From the NCBI RefSeq assembly GCF_001189955.1, contig NZ_LFLT01000005.1:1-64000 (forward strand): DNA of 64,000 bases, written 5' to 3'. The stretch's first letter is position 1, and the number at the start of each line of letters is the position of its first letter. The notes under the pieces are model-generated. The model saw nothing but the letters and a program-made list of their open reading frames with translations. It had not been told where the DNA came from and searched no databases. This document shows, piece by piece, positions 9,732 through 17,860 of this stretch. Position numbers and translations under genes: made by a program. The stretch comes from Herbaspirillum chlorophenolicum. Lineage in GTDB: Bacteria; Pseudomonadota; Gammaproteobacteria; Burkholderiales; Burkholderiaceae_D.

Positions 9732-9750
9732 GATATTGCAATGCAATATC
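9732..9750. promoter_or_regulatory. Perfect 19-base palindrome, candidate operator
   Basis: GATATTGCA-A-TGCAATATC, a 9-bp inverted repeat with a one-base centre, about 215 bases upstream of etfB and 115 bases past the stop of the preceding gene. No poly-T follows, so a protein-binding site is more likely than a terminator. Its binding protein is unknown. Confidence 0.35.
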
Positions 9751-9779
9751 CTGTCCCGCCGAATGGAATATCCGGGTAA

Positions 9780-9800
9780 CCGGCCAATGAAATTGGCCGG
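9780..9800 (-). terminator. Hairpin after the KguD-like gene
   Basis: Perfect 9-bp stem CCGGCCAAT / ATTGGCCGG with a three-base loop, 66 bases past the stop at 9866. There is no T run, so termination is only suggested by the position at the end of the operon. Confidence 0.35.
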
Positions 9801-9865
9801 GGATTTCCGCCTGTCGCAGGATAAACCACAAGCGCCTGCCAGGCGTTCCGCTGCACGGATCGGAA

Positions 9866-10825
9866 TCAGGCCGCCAAATGCGGCACCTTTTCTCCACGCA
9901 AGCCGGCGATCAGGTTGACCACAGCCAGCTCAGCCATCGCCATGCGAGTCTCATGCGTAGCCGATCCGATATGCGGCAAGGCCACCACGTTGGAAAGCTT
10001 CAACAGCGGCGAATCCGCCGGCAATGGCTCGACTTCGAACACGTCCAGCCCGGCCGCATAAATGGTCTTGTCTTGCAGCGCTGCAATCAAGGCTGCCTCA
10101 TCGACGATGCGCCCGCGTGAAGCGTTGATGAAAATGGCGCTGCGCTTCATCAGTCCGAACTCCCGCGCGCCGAACATCTTCTCGGTCTCCGGCGTCAACG
10201 GCAGCATCAGGCAGACGAAGTCGGATTGCGCCAGCAACTCATCCTTGCTGACGAAGGTAGCCCCCAGTTCGCGCTCGGCCTCAGGATTCGGGCGCGTGTT
10301 GTTATACAGGATCTTCATGCCGAAACCATGATGGGCGCGCCGCGCCACCGCGCCGCCGATGCGGCCCATGCCGATCAGGCCCAGCGTCTTGCCATGCACG
10401 TTGACGCCGTATTGCGCTTCGCCGATGCTGCCCTTCCAGTTGCCGGCCTTGACGAACTCGGCCAGCTCCACCACGCGGCGTGCGCTAGCAAGGATCAGGG
10501 AGAAAATGGTGTCAGCGGTAGCTTCGGTGAGTACGCCAGGCGTATGCGCCAGCATCAGGCCGCGCTTCTTGAAATATTCCAGATCGAAATTGTCGACGCC
10601 GACCGAGACGGTCGAGGCGATCTTCAATTCCGGCGCACCGTCCAGCATCGCATTGGTCATCGGCAAACTGGCGCCGATGATGCCGTGCGCATGCTTGAGC
10701 GCTTCGAGGAAAGCGGCGCGATTACCGTCGTTGACGCGGTCGAACAGGGTTACATCGAATTCAGCTTGTAGTTGCTCCGTCAGATGCTCCGGCAATTTCT
10801 TGTACACCACTACACGCTGTTTCAT
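9866..10825 (-). CDS. kguD: 2-hydroxyacid dehydrogenase, probable 2-ketogluconate(-6-P) reductase
   Basis: A 319-residue D-isomer-specific 2-hydroxyacid dehydrogenase of the GhrB/TkrA/KguD type, which reduces 2-keto acids with NAD(P)H. The Rossmann motif is GLIGMGRIGGAVARR, followed by the catalytic set: Arg in INASRGRIVDE, Glu in DVFEVEPLP and His in LPHIGSATHETR. The start MKQRVVVYKKLP at 10825 has GGAAG seven bases upstream; the longer frame to 10855 is not needed. It is the last gene of a sugar-acid operon after a PfkB kinase and a KguE-like isomerase, the same E-K-D order as the Pseudomonas 2-ketogluconate genes. Hydroxypyruvate/glyoxylate reduction is the main alternative. Confidence 0.75.
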   Translation of the reverse strand: MKQRVVVYKKLPEHLTEQLQAEFDVTLFDRVNDGNRAAFLEALKHAHGIIGASLPMTNAMLDGAPELKIASTVSVGVDNFDLEYFKKRGLMLAHTPGVLTEATADTIFSLILASARRVVELAEFVKAGNWKGSIGEAQYGVNVHGKTLGLIGMGRIGGAVARRAHHGFGMKILYNNTRPNPEAERELGATFVSKDELLAQSDFVCLMLPLTPETEKMFGAREFGLMKRSAIFINASRGRIVDEAALIAALQDKTIYAAGLDVFEVEPLPADSPLLKLSNVVALPHIGSATHETRMAMAELAVVNLIAGLRGEKVPHLAA

Positions 10826-10860
10826 CGATCTTCCTGTCCTGTTGAATTGAGTCAAGCGAA

Positions 10861-11811
10861 TTAGCCCACGGCCTCCAGCTCTGCACGAGTCGGCAGGCCT
10901 TCCATGTCGCCTACCACTTGAATGGCAAAGGCGCCAATGCGGTTGCCGCGCATCACCGCCTGCTCGACCGGCAAACCTTCCAGCATGCCGCTGATGACGC
11001 CGACCGCGAAACCGTCGCCGGCGCCCACCGTATCGACCACTTCCTTGACCTTGACGCCCGGAACCGTGCCTTCATCGCGGGCATTGCGCCAGTACGCGCC
11101 TTCAGCGCCGAGCTTGATGACCACCATTGATACACCGCGCTCCAGATAGAAGGCGGCGATATCGCGTGCTTCAGTGTACCCCGTCAGGATTTTTCCTTCA
11201 GACAGCCCCGGCAAGACCCAGTCCGCCTTGAAGGCCAGTTCATTCAACTGCCGCGTCATCGCCTCCTGTGAAGGCCACAGCATGGGACGCAAGTTGGGAT
11301 CGAAGGAGATGGTCTTGCCGCGTGCGCGCATGAAATCCAGCGCATGATGGGCGAATTGCATGGTGGTTGCCGACAGCGCCGGCGCGATGCCGGTCGCATG
11401 CAGGTGGCGCGCATTGCCGAAATACTGCTCATTGAAATCGGCCACCGACAAGTGGCTGGCGGCCGAGCCCTTGCGGTAATACTCGATCGCCGGATCGGCC
11501 CCATCCACCGCCTTGGCCTTGAGCTGGATCGCCGTGCGGAATTCCATATCGGTGGCGACGCGGCTGACATCGACGCTTTCCTGCGCCACGCGCTTCCTGA
11601 TGAAGCGCCCGAACGAGTCGTTGCCTACGCGGCTGGCCCAGCCCACTTTCAATCCCAGCCGCGCCAGGCCGATGGCAACGTTGGTCTCGGCGCCGGCCAG
11701 GCGCCGCGTGTATTTCTCCACATCCTCAAAGGCGCCGACTTCGTCGGCCACCAGCAAGGCCAGTGCCTCGCCATAGGTCACCACATCCAGCTGCACTGCA
11801 TCCGCACTCAT
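10861..11811 (-). CDS. kguK: PfkB-family sugar kinase, probable 2-ketogluconate/KDG kinase
   Basis: A 316-residue ribokinase/PfkB-family carbohydrate kinase predicted to phosphorylate a sugar acid such as 2-ketogluconate or 2-keto-3-deoxygluconate with ATP. The first signature is GRLAGAETNVAIGLARLG-like in the N-terminal third (RRLAGAETNVAIGLARLGLK). The second signature, DTVGAGDGFAVGVISG, holds the catalytic Asp in GAGD. The FDPNLRPMLW segment is typical of KdgK/KguK proteins. It lies 35 bases before the reductase gene and 13 bases after the isomerase gene on one transcript. Substrate choice is inferred from the neighbours. Confidence 0.8.
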   Translation of the reverse strand: MSADAVQLDVVTYGEALALLVADEVGAFEDVEKYTRRLAGAETNVAIGLARLGLKVGWASRVGNDSFGRFIRKRVAQESVDVSRVATDMEFRTAIQLKAKAVDGADPAIEYYRKGSAASHLSVADFNEQYFGNARHLHATGIAPALSATTMQFAHHALDFMRARGKTISFDPNLRPMLWPSQEAMTRQLNELAFKADWVLPGLSEGKILTGYTEARDIAAFYLERGVSMVVIKLGAEGAYWRNARDEGTVPGVKVKEVVDTVGAGDGFAVGVISGMLEGLPVEQAVMRGNRIGAFAIQVVGDMEGLPTRAELEAVG

Positions 11812-11824
11812 TGTTCTCTTTCCG

Positions 11825-12568
11825 TCAAACCGAAGCCAGCAGCGCCACGTAGCGCCGCGTGACTTCCTCCAGATCGCTGCCGACCAGCGGGAACTCGATG
11901 GCCCGCTGTATCCCCTTGGGAAAGTGCGACAGCAATGTCGGCCAATGCGCGTCCTGCGCCTCCAGCGGCACCGCCTTCAACTTGCCCTTGTCTTCACGCA
12001 CTCCCTTGCAATGCACATAGCGCACATGCGGCGCCAGCGTGCGCGCCGCCAGCTCAGGGTCGATGCCGTGCCAGCGCCAGTTGCCCATATCGAAGGTCAT
12101 ACCGAAGGCATAACCGTTTCCGGTGCACAGCGAAAGGAAACTGACGATAGGCTCCAGCCTGCCGCCCTGCGCGGTCTGGTCGTTTTCCAGCAGCACCTCG
12201 ACCGGCGCCTTTGAAACGTAACGCAACAACGCCTGCAAATCACTGGCTGCCGAGAAATGGCCAAGCGAAACCTTCAGGTAACGCGCCCCCACCTCTTCCG
12301 CTTCGGTCATGGCGAGATCGATCGCCGCCCGATCGAACTTGCCGTCTGCGCCGAACAACTCGAACGGCACCGAGTAGACCGAGAACAGCTTGCGCTGCGC
12401 GATCAGCGCCCGCAAGGCCGGCAAATCCTCAGGACCGTCGAACAGCTCGCGCCGGATTTCCAGTCCGGCCGCGCCGGCCCCGGCCACTATATGCACCAGG
12501 TCGGCATGGCCGACGCGGCGCACCAGGTCGGCCCCGTAAGCGGATGCGGCAACCAGGACGGGAGTCAT
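11825..12568 (-). CDS. kguE: Sugar phosphate isomerase/epimerase, KguE-like
   Basis: A 247-residue TIM-barrel protein of the xylose-isomerase-like (AP endonuclease 2) fold. Barrel-type metal/substrate residues are suggested by LEIRRELF, VEVLLENDQTAQGGR, TFDMGNWRW and VRYVHCKGVRED, with an acidic or His residue at each strand end. KguE proteins in Pseudomonas occupy the same place before the kinase and are annotated as epimerases without a firm reaction. Its ATG overlaps the stop of the ABC ATPase gene by four bases (ATGA), so translation is coupled and the gene belongs with the transporter. Confidence 0.7.
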   Translation of the reverse strand: MTPVLVAASAYGADLVRRVGHADLVHIVAGAGAAGLEIRRELFDGPEDLPALRALIAQRKLFSVYSVPFELFGADGKFDRAAIDLAMTEAEEVGARYLKVSLGHFSAASDLQALLRYVSKAPVEVLLENDQTAQGGRLEPIVSFLSLCTGNGYAFGMTFDMGNWRWHGIDPELAARTLAPHVRYVHCKGVREDKGKLKAVPLEAQDAHWPTLLSHFPKGIQRAIEFPLVGSDLEEVTRRYVALLASV

Positions 12569-13299
12569 TTGACCGAACCCGCGCCGATGAACTGCCGGGC
12601 TTCAGGCGTCTGCGGATCGGCGAAGAACTCCTTCGACGGCCGCGCCTCCCACACCCGGCCCTGATGCATGAAGACGGTCAGGTCTGCCACGCGGCGAGCG
12701 AATTCCATTTCGTGCGTAACCAGCAGCATGGTCATGCCGCCGCGCGCCAGCTCTTCCATTACCTTCAGCACCTCGACCGTCAATTCGGGGTCCAGCGCCG
12801 ACGTCACTTCGTCGAACAGCATCACCTGCGGCTCCATCGCCAGCGAACGCGCGATCGCCACACGTTGCTGCTGGCCGCCGGAAAGCTGCTCGGGATAGGC
12901 GTCGCGCTTGTGCTCCAGCCCGACCTGCTTCAGCACCTTGAGGGCGGTCTCTCGGCTGGTTTCGGTGGCGATCTTCTTGACGATGCGCGGCGAGAGCATG
13001 ATGTTCTCCTCCACCGTCAGGTGCGGGAACAGGTTGTAGTGCTGGAACACCATGCCCACATCCTTGCGCAGCTCGATCAGGTGCTCATGCTTGTTGGTCA
13101 GCTTGTGCCCGGCCACGGTAATGCTGCCGCCGTCGATGCTTTCCAGGCCGTTGATGCAACGGAGCATGGTGCTCTTGCCGGAGCCGCTGCGGCCGATGAT
13201 CGCCACCACCTGGCCGCGTTCGACCGACAGCGAGATGCCGTTGAGAACCTGGTTGCTGCCAAAGCTCTTGGTGATGTTCTCAATCTCAACGATGGGCAT
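12565..13299 (-). CDS. ABC transporter ATP-binding protein, polar-amino-acid type
   Basis: A 244-residue ATPase of the GlnQ/HisP type that powers a binding-protein-dependent importer at the inner membrane. Walker A is GRSGSGKST (about residue 36), signature LSGGQQQRVAIARSL, Walker B VMLFDEVTSALDP, switch His in LLVTHEM. The four-base overlap with the KguE-like gene and the 14-base overlap with the permease gene show one tightly packed operon. By sequence class it would import amino acids, but the company of sugar-acid enzymes suggests a sugar acid such as 2-ketogluconate. Confidence 0.9.
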   Translation of the reverse strand: MPIVEIENITKSFGSNQVLNGISLSVERGQVVAIIGRSGSGKSTMLRCINGLESIDGGSITVAGHKLTNKHEHLIELRKDVGMVFQHYNLFPHLTVEENIMLSPRIVKKIATETSRETALKVLKQVGLEHKRDAYPEQLSGGQQQRVAIARSLAMEPQVMLFDEVTSALDPELTVEVLKVMEELARGGMTMLLVTHEMEFARRVADLTVFMHQGRVWEARPSKEFFADPQTPEARQFIGAGSVK

Positions 13300-13936
13300 G
13301 TAATTTCCTCTCTAAGGCAAAGCTGAATCGCGACAGCGGATAACAGAATACGAAATAAATGGCGGCGACGACAGGGAACACCAGGAACGGCTGGAAGGTC
13401 GCGTTGCTGACCAGCTTGCCGGCCTGGGCCAGTTCCACCAGACCGATGATGGACGCGATCGAGGTGTTCTTGACGATCTGCACCAGGAAGCCCACGGTGG
13501 GCGGCAGCGAGATGCGCATGGCCTGCGGCAGGATCACGTAGCGCAACTGCTGCCAGCGCGTCATCGCCAGCGCGGTCGACGCCTCCCACTGCGGCACCGG
13601 CACGGCCTCGATGCAGCCGCGCCAGATCTCGCCCAGGTAGGCGCTGGAATAAATCGTCATGGCGATGGTCGCCGCCACCATCGGCGGCAGCTTGTAGCCG
13701 AAGATCGCCAGCCCGTAAAACGACAGGAACAGGATGATCAGCACCGGCGTGCCCTGGATGATCTGGATGTAGACCGCCGAGATGAAACGCAGCGCCTGGA
13801 TATGCGAAGTGCGCATCAGGGCCACGATGAAGCCGGCAATGCCGCCGCCCACAAAGGCCAGCGCCGAGAGCAGCAGCGTCCACTGCGCCGCTTCCAGCAG
13901 GAACAGGAACTGGTCGAAGGAAAATTCTGAAAGCAT
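13286..13936 (-). CDS. ABC transporter permease (HisM/GlnP type), second
   Basis: A 216-residue inner-membrane permease. It shows the polar-amino-acid permease pattern: an N-terminal helix (WTLLLSALAFVGGGIAGFIV), the segment VQIIQGTPVLIILFLSFYG, and the EAA loop around SAYLGEIWRGCIEAVP followed by AMTRWQQLRYVILPQAMR. It overlaps the ATPase gene by 14 bases, and its ATG shares one base with the stop of the upstream permease gene. The two permeases probably form a heterodimer. Confidence 0.88.
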   Translation of the reverse strand: MLSEFSFDQFLFLLEAAQWTLLLSALAFVGGGIAGFIVALMRTSHIQALRFISAVYIQIIQGTPVLIILFLSFYGLAIFGYKLPPMVAATIAMTIYSSAYLGEIWRGCIEAVPVPQWEASTALAMTRWQQLRYVILPQAMRISLPPTVGFLVQIVKNTSIASIIGLVELAQAGKLVSNATFQPFLVFPVVAAIYFVFCYPLSRFSFALERKLHAHR

Positions 13937-14631
13937 TACATCCTCCTCGGACGGGGAACGCCCAGACGGCGGCGACGTTTGAACACGACCAGGCCGATCA
14001 ACCAGAAGGCCAGGCGGAAGAGCAGCGCCAGCGCGATGTAGAGGAACATCACCACCAGGTAGATCTCGAAGCTGCGGAAGGTCTCGGCGTCAAGCAGGTT
14101 GGCGGTAGCCGTCAGCTCCTCGGCCGAGATCGCCGACACGATACTGGAGGCCAGCATCATCAGCGTGAACTGGCTGGCCAGCGCCGGGTAGACCTTCTCC
14201 AGCGCGGGCGTGAGCACCACATGGCGGATCACCTGCCCGCGCGTCATGGCCAGCGCTTGCGCCGCCTCGATCTGCGAAGGATGGATCGCCATCATGCCGG
14301 CGCGCACGATCTCGGTGGAATAGGCGCCGAGGTTGACCGTCATCGCCACCAGCGCGGCGATGTTGGCGTCGACCTGCACCCCGATGGAAGGCAAGCCGAA
14401 GAAAATGATGAACAACTGGACCAGGAACGGCGTGCTGCGGATCAGCTCTACATAGGAGGTCACCGCGAAACGGGCCGGCGCCGAACCGTGAATGCTCACG
14501 ATCGCCCCGAAGATCCCCACCGCCAAACCGCAGATCATCGACAGCGCGCTCAACCGGATGGTGAGCAGCGCGCCCATCAGCAACTGGTCGAGATGCTGAA
14601 AGATGAACGCGAACTGAAATTCATAATGCAT
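13936..14631 (-). CDS. ABC transporter permease (HisQ/GlnP type), first
   Basis: A 231-residue inner-membrane permease paired with the downstream one. Hydrophobic helix near residues 17-45, then the conserved VELIRSTPFLVQLFIIFFGLP and the EAA-type loop GAYSTEIVRAGMMAIHPSQ with AMTRGQVIRHVVLTPALEKV. The C-terminus ends in a basic stretch (KRRRRLGVPRPRR), probably cytoplasmic. About 140 bases separate it from the upstream binding-protein gene; that gap holds two inverted REP-like palindromes and an operator-like site. Confidence 0.87.
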   Translation of the reverse strand: MHYEFQFAFIFQHLDQLLMGALLTIRLSALSMICGLAVGIFGAIVSIHGSAPARFAVTSYVELIRSTPFLVQLFIIFFGLPSIGVQVDANIAALVAMTVNLGAYSTEIVRAGMMAIHPSQIEAAQALAMTRGQVIRHVVLTPALEKVYPALASQFTLMMLASSIVSAISAEELTATANLLDAETFRSFEIYLVVMFLYIALALLFRLAFWLIGLVVFKRRRRLGVPRPRRM

Positions 14632-14660
14632 TGTGTGCTCCTTGCCTTGCGCCGTTGTCG

Positions 14661-14742
14661 CCCCTGCGAAGGCAGGGGCCCAGCGGCGTTGGATGCTTCG
14701 GCAACCGTAATAAAGAGACTAAGTCCCTGCCTTCGCAGGGAC
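14661..14742. repeat. Inverted pair of REP-like palindromes (BIME-like)
   Basis: CCCCTGC-GAAG-GCAGGGG at 14661-14678 and GTCCCTGC-CTTC-GCAGGGAC at 14723-14742. The second is essentially the first in opposite orientation, as its loop CTTC is the reverse complement of GAAG. The pair fills the gap between the binding-protein and permease genes of one operon, where such elements often stabilise the upstream mRNA so that binding protein is made in excess. Confidence 0.7.
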
Positions 14743-14751
14743 GATACTTCT

Positions 14752-14767
14752 TTGGAACCGGATACCT
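14752..14767. promoter_or_regulatory. Degenerate LacI-type operator
   Basis: TTGGAACCGGATACCT keeps the left half and centre of the palindrome TTGGAACCGGTTCCAA found upstream of the LacI gene (12 of 16 positions). It lies right after the stop of the first-described binding protein gene. It could be an auxiliary site or a chance match. Confidence 0.4.
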
Positions 14768-14771
14768 TGGT

Positions 14772-15578
14772 TTAGAACACTGGCAGGTTCGGCAGCGGAC
14801 CGGCCCACTTGCGCGAGATCGCATCCAGCTCGCCGTTCAGCTTGACGTAGTAGATGAAGTTGTTGAGCCATTGCTGCAGTTCATAGGAACCCTTGCGCAC
14901 GGTCATCGAGTTCGGCTGCACCGAGTACGGGAACTTGACTTCGATCTTGCCCTGGCCGCGCGTCTTCACGATTTCGGTCGCCATGGTGTTGGGGATCGAG
15001 ATCGCATCGACCTGGTTGGACAGCAATGCCTGGGTCACGGTGGAGTCATCCTCGAAGCGGACCAGCACGGTGCCCGGAGGCGCCAGACGGGTCAGTGCGG
15101 TGTCGTTGGTGCTGCCGCGCGAAACACCGACTTTCTTCTTCACCAGATCTTCCAGCTTCTTGTAGTTGGAACCGACCGGACCGACGATGGACAGCTCGAA
15201 GCCGCTGTAGGGGATCGTGAACAGCACCGCCTTGGCGCGTTCCGGCGTCGGCGCCAGGGTCGCGGCCAGCATGTCGACCTTGCCCGACTCCAGCGCCGGG
15301 ATACGGGCCGGCGGCACCAGCGGCACGATTTCGACCGGCAGGCCGAGGTACTTGCCGATCAGGTTGGCCACATCGACGTCGTAGCCAATCGGCGTGCCCT
15401 TGGCATCGACACTGCCGAACGGCGGCGTGCCGCTCACCACGCCGATGGTGATCTTGCCCTTCTTGGTCAGCTCGGCGATGCTCTGCGCACCGGCGCTGGC
15501 CGCGCCGGCGACCGCACAGGTCGCGGCCAGGGTCAGCGCGATGAATTTCGCATTCAATAATTTTTTAATCATACTCAT
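14772..15578 (-). CDS. Periplasmic binding protein (family 3), copy A
   Basis: A 268-residue solute-binding protein of the polar-amino-acid class. An Ala-rich signal peptide (about residues 1-32, cleavage probably after AGA or GAQ) exports it. The mature part starts SIAELTKKGKITIGVVSGTP. Ligand-pocket segments are GTPPFGSVD, GYDVDVANLIGKYLG and ALESGKVDMLAATLAPTPER. An AAGGAG seven bases upstream supports the ATG at 15578. It is a close paralogue of the protein encoded immediately upstream (15738-16541), with long identical stretches, so the pair arose by tandem duplication. It delivers substrate to the permease pair downstream. Confidence 0.9.
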   Translation of the reverse strand: MSMIKKLLNAKFIALTLAATCAVAGAASAGAQSIAELTKKGKITIGVVSGTPPFGSVDAKGTPIGYDVDVANLIGKYLGLPVEIVPLVPPARIPALESGKVDMLAATLAPTPERAKAVLFTIPYSGFELSIVGPVGSNYKKLEDLVKKKVGVSRGSTNDTALTRLAPPGTVLVRFEDDSTVTQALLSNQVDAISIPNTMATEIVKTRGQGKIEVKFPYSVQPNSMTVRKGSYELQQWLNNFIYYVKLNGELDAISRKWAGPLPNLPVF

Positions 15579-15737
15579 GACTCATCTCCTTATCGTCGCC
15601 GCTTGCCATCCGCAGATAGGCAATGCCGGCGGCGGTCCTCATCAACAAAGGCTTGCGCCCACTTTTTTTACTGCATCAACAATACTTGGAACCCGCTCAA
15701 CGCCTCGCCGCTGTCGTTCCAACGCTCTTTCAAGCGC

Positions 15738-16541
15738 TTAGAAAACCGGCAGGTCAGGCAAAGGTGAGCCGGTCCATTTATGGGCAATAGCTTCCAGCTC
15801 GCCGTTGATCTTCACGTAATAGATGAAATTGTTGAGCCATTGCTGCAGTTCATACGAACCCTTGCGCACGGTCATCGAATTCGGCTGCACCGAATAGGCG
15901 AATTTGAGTTCGATCTTGCCGGCGCCACGCGTCTTGATGATTTCATGCGCCATCGTGCTGGGAATCGAGATCGAATCCACCTGGTTGCTGAGCAAGGCCT
16001 GGGTCACGGTCGAATCGTCTTCGAAACGGACCAGCACGGTCCCCGGAGGCGCCAGGCGCGTCAGCGCCGTATCGCTGGTGCCGCCGCGATTGACGGCAAT
16101 TTTCTTTTTCTCCAGATCGGCCAGCGACTTGAACTTGGAATTGACCGGCGCCACCACCGCCAGCTCGAATGCACTGTAGGGAATGGTAAACAGCACCGAC
16201 TTGGCGCGTTCAGGCGTCGGCGCAAGTGTGGCGACCAGGAAATCGACCTTGCCCGATTCCAGCGCAGGAATACGCGCCGGCGGCGTCAGCGGCACGATTT
16301 CAACCTGCAGGCCCATATATTTGCCAATCAGGTTGGCCACATCGATGTCGTATCCGATCGGCACGCCCTTGGCATCAACGCTGCCAAATGGCGGCGTGCC
16401 GCTAACGACGCCAATAGCGACCTTGCCTTTCTTCGTCAGCTCGGCAATGCTCTGCGCGTTCGCTTGCATGGATGCCAGCATGGCGCAACCGGCCAACATG
16501 GCAGCGAGGAATCTTGCGTGAATCAGCCCTTTAATACGCAT
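15738..16541 (-). CDS. Periplasmic binding protein (family 3), copy B
   Basis: A 267-residue solute-binding protein with a signal peptide (MRIKGLIHARFLAAMLAGCA and on to about residue 29). The mature region is nearly the same as copy A, sharing for example APPGTVLVRFEDDSTV and TVRKGSYELQQWLNNF. Differences cluster in the signal peptide and in scattered surface positions, so both copies appear functional. The ATG at 16541 has AGGAG eight bases upstream. It is the first structural gene after the LacI gene; a LacI-type operator lies at 16676-16691, about 135 bases upstream. Confidence 0.9.
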   Translation of the reverse strand: MRIKGLIHARFLAAMLAGCAMLASMQANAQSIAELTKKGKVAIGVVSGTPPFGSVDAKGVPIGYDIDVANLIGKYMGLQVEIVPLTPPARIPALESGKVDFLVATLAPTPERAKSVLFTIPYSAFELAVVAPVNSKFKSLADLEKKKIAVNRGGTSDTALTRLAPPGTVLVRFEDDSTVTQALLSNQVDSISIPSTMAHEIIKTRGAGKIELKFAYSVQPNSMTVRKGSYELQQWLNNFIYYVKINGELEAIAHKWTGSPLPDLPVF

Positions 16542-16675
16542 GGTGCTTGTCTCCTGGTAGTCACTGCTCTGCTGTCGCGGCAGTGTTTTTGTCAAAATCC
16601 TTCAGTCTGGATGACTGCTGCATTTTTCTATTTCAACTACTGAAACCACCTCCAACATTCCGGCGCCGTATTTTT

Positions 16676-16691
16676 CAGGTACCGGTTCCAA
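16676..16691. promoter_or_regulatory. LacI-type operator upstream of binding protein B
   Basis: CAGGTACCGGTTCCAA matches the palindrome TTGGAACCGGTTCCAA at 13 of 16 positions, with the right half perfect. It sits between the LacI stop and the start of the transport operon, the expected place for substrate-controlled repression. Confidence 0.6.
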
Positions 16692-16703
16692 AAAGCGACG
16701 CAT

Positions 16704-17765
16704 TCACGGCGCTGCATGTCCTGTCGCGACAGGTGCGGTCGAACCGCGCCTGACCAGCCGCCCATCCAGCAGAATCTCCTTGCGCCCCGAGCGCTCGCCA
16801 TTGATACGAACCAGCAGACGCTCGATCGCCGTGAAGCCGATTTCATAAGTAGGCTGCTCGATGGTGCTGATGCCGGCCCCCACCAATGGCGACCAGGCAA
16901 GTTCATCGAAGCACAGCAAGCCGATGTCCTCCGGGAAACGCAATTTCATGCTCTGCAGCGCCAGCGCGATCTGCAGCGACACCATGCCGTTGCCGGCCAG
17001 GATGGCAATGCGGCCGCCACCGTTGCGGCGACGCAGGAAAAACTCATGCAACACCGTCGCCGTATGCCCCGGCTGGTCGATATGCACTTCCAGCGTCTCG
17101 CCATGGCAATCCGGCCTCCTATTCATGGCCTGCAAAAAACCTGCCTGGCGCCCCTGGCGCGAACTCACGCCATACAGCGGCTGCACTACCAGGGCGATAT
17201 CGGTATAGCCCTGCTCCAGCAAATGGGATGTCGCCAATTGCGCGGCACTGACGTTGTCCAAGCCGACCAGGTCGAAATCGCAGCCTTCGACGCGGCGGTC
17301 CAGCAGCACCACCGGAAACGCAGCCTGTCCCAGCTCCTTGAGCGGCGTCACATTGCGACCTTGCGTATTGAACAGCAGGCCTTCCACGCTGTAGGAATGC
17401 AATGCCGCCAGCGATTGCTTCTCGCGCTGCTCATCGTTGCCGGTATTGCACAGCATCAGCGTGTAGCCATACTTCTGACACGCAGCTTCGGCGCCGTGCA
17501 GCACCGCCACCGAATATGGATTGAGGATGTCGGCCACCAGCATGCCGATCAGCCGGGTGCGCCCGCCCTTCAAGCCGCGCGCCATCTGGCTGGGCTGGTA
17601 GCCCAACCGGGCGATGGTCGTGCCGATCTGGTCGCGCAGGCGCACCGACAGCGCGTCGAACTCGCCGCCGAGAAATCTTGATACGCTGGTTTTCGACACG
17701 CCGGCCTCACGCGCAACCTGCGCGATCGTGACCCGCTCAGTGCCTGTCTTTATGCTTTGTCTCAC
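16704..17765 (-). CDS. LacI-family transcriptional regulator (PtxS-like role)
   Basis: A 353-residue LacI/GalR regulator. The N-terminal helix-turn-helix is VTIAQVAREAGVSKTSVSRFL, followed by the hinge PSQMARGLKGG and a periplasmic-binding-protein-like effector domain (LIGMLVADILNPYSVAV to the end). I start it at the GTG at 17765, which places the HTH near residue 11 as in most LacI proteins. A frame open to 17891 would run through the operator at 17845-17860 and is less likely. Position next to KguE/K/D-like genes parallels PtxS, the 2-ketogluconate-responsive repressor of Pseudomonas, but orthology is inference. Repeats of its probable operator are at 17845, 16676 and 14752. Confidence 0.85.
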   Translation of the reverse strand: MRQSIKTGTERVTIAQVAREAGVSKTSVSRFLGGEFDALSVRLRDQIGTTIARLGYQPSQMARGLKGGRTRLIGMLVADILNPYSVAVLHGAEAACQKYGYTLMLCNTGNDEQREKQSLAALHSYSVEGLLFNTQGRNVTPLKELGQAAFPVVLLDRRVEGCDFDLVGLDNVSAAQLATSHLLEQGYTDIALVVQPLYGVSSRQGRQAGFLQAMNRRPDCHGETLEVHIDQPGHTATVLHEFFLRRRNGGGRIAILAGNGMVSLQIALALQSMKLRFPEDIGLLCFDELAWSPLVGAGISTIEQPTYEIGFTAIERLLVRINGERSGRKEILLDGRLVRRGSTAPVATGHAAP

Positions 17766-17844
17766 TATTGCCCGCCAAATCAGAGGATCGTTATCGGTCG
17801 ATTTGTGCTTCCTGGGTTCCGGGCTGCTCAATTGTTTGAATCTT

Positions 17845-17860
17845 TTGGAACCGGTTCCAA
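17845..17860. promoter_or_regulatory. Perfect LacI-type operator upstream of the LacI gene
   Basis: TTGGAACCGGTTCCAA, a perfect 16-base palindrome with the CCGG centre typical of LacI-family operators, about 80 bases upstream of the GTG start. This suggests autoregulation. Apart from it and the fds terminator at 18079-18106, the 17766-18153 gap holds no gene I can support. Confidence 0.75.
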
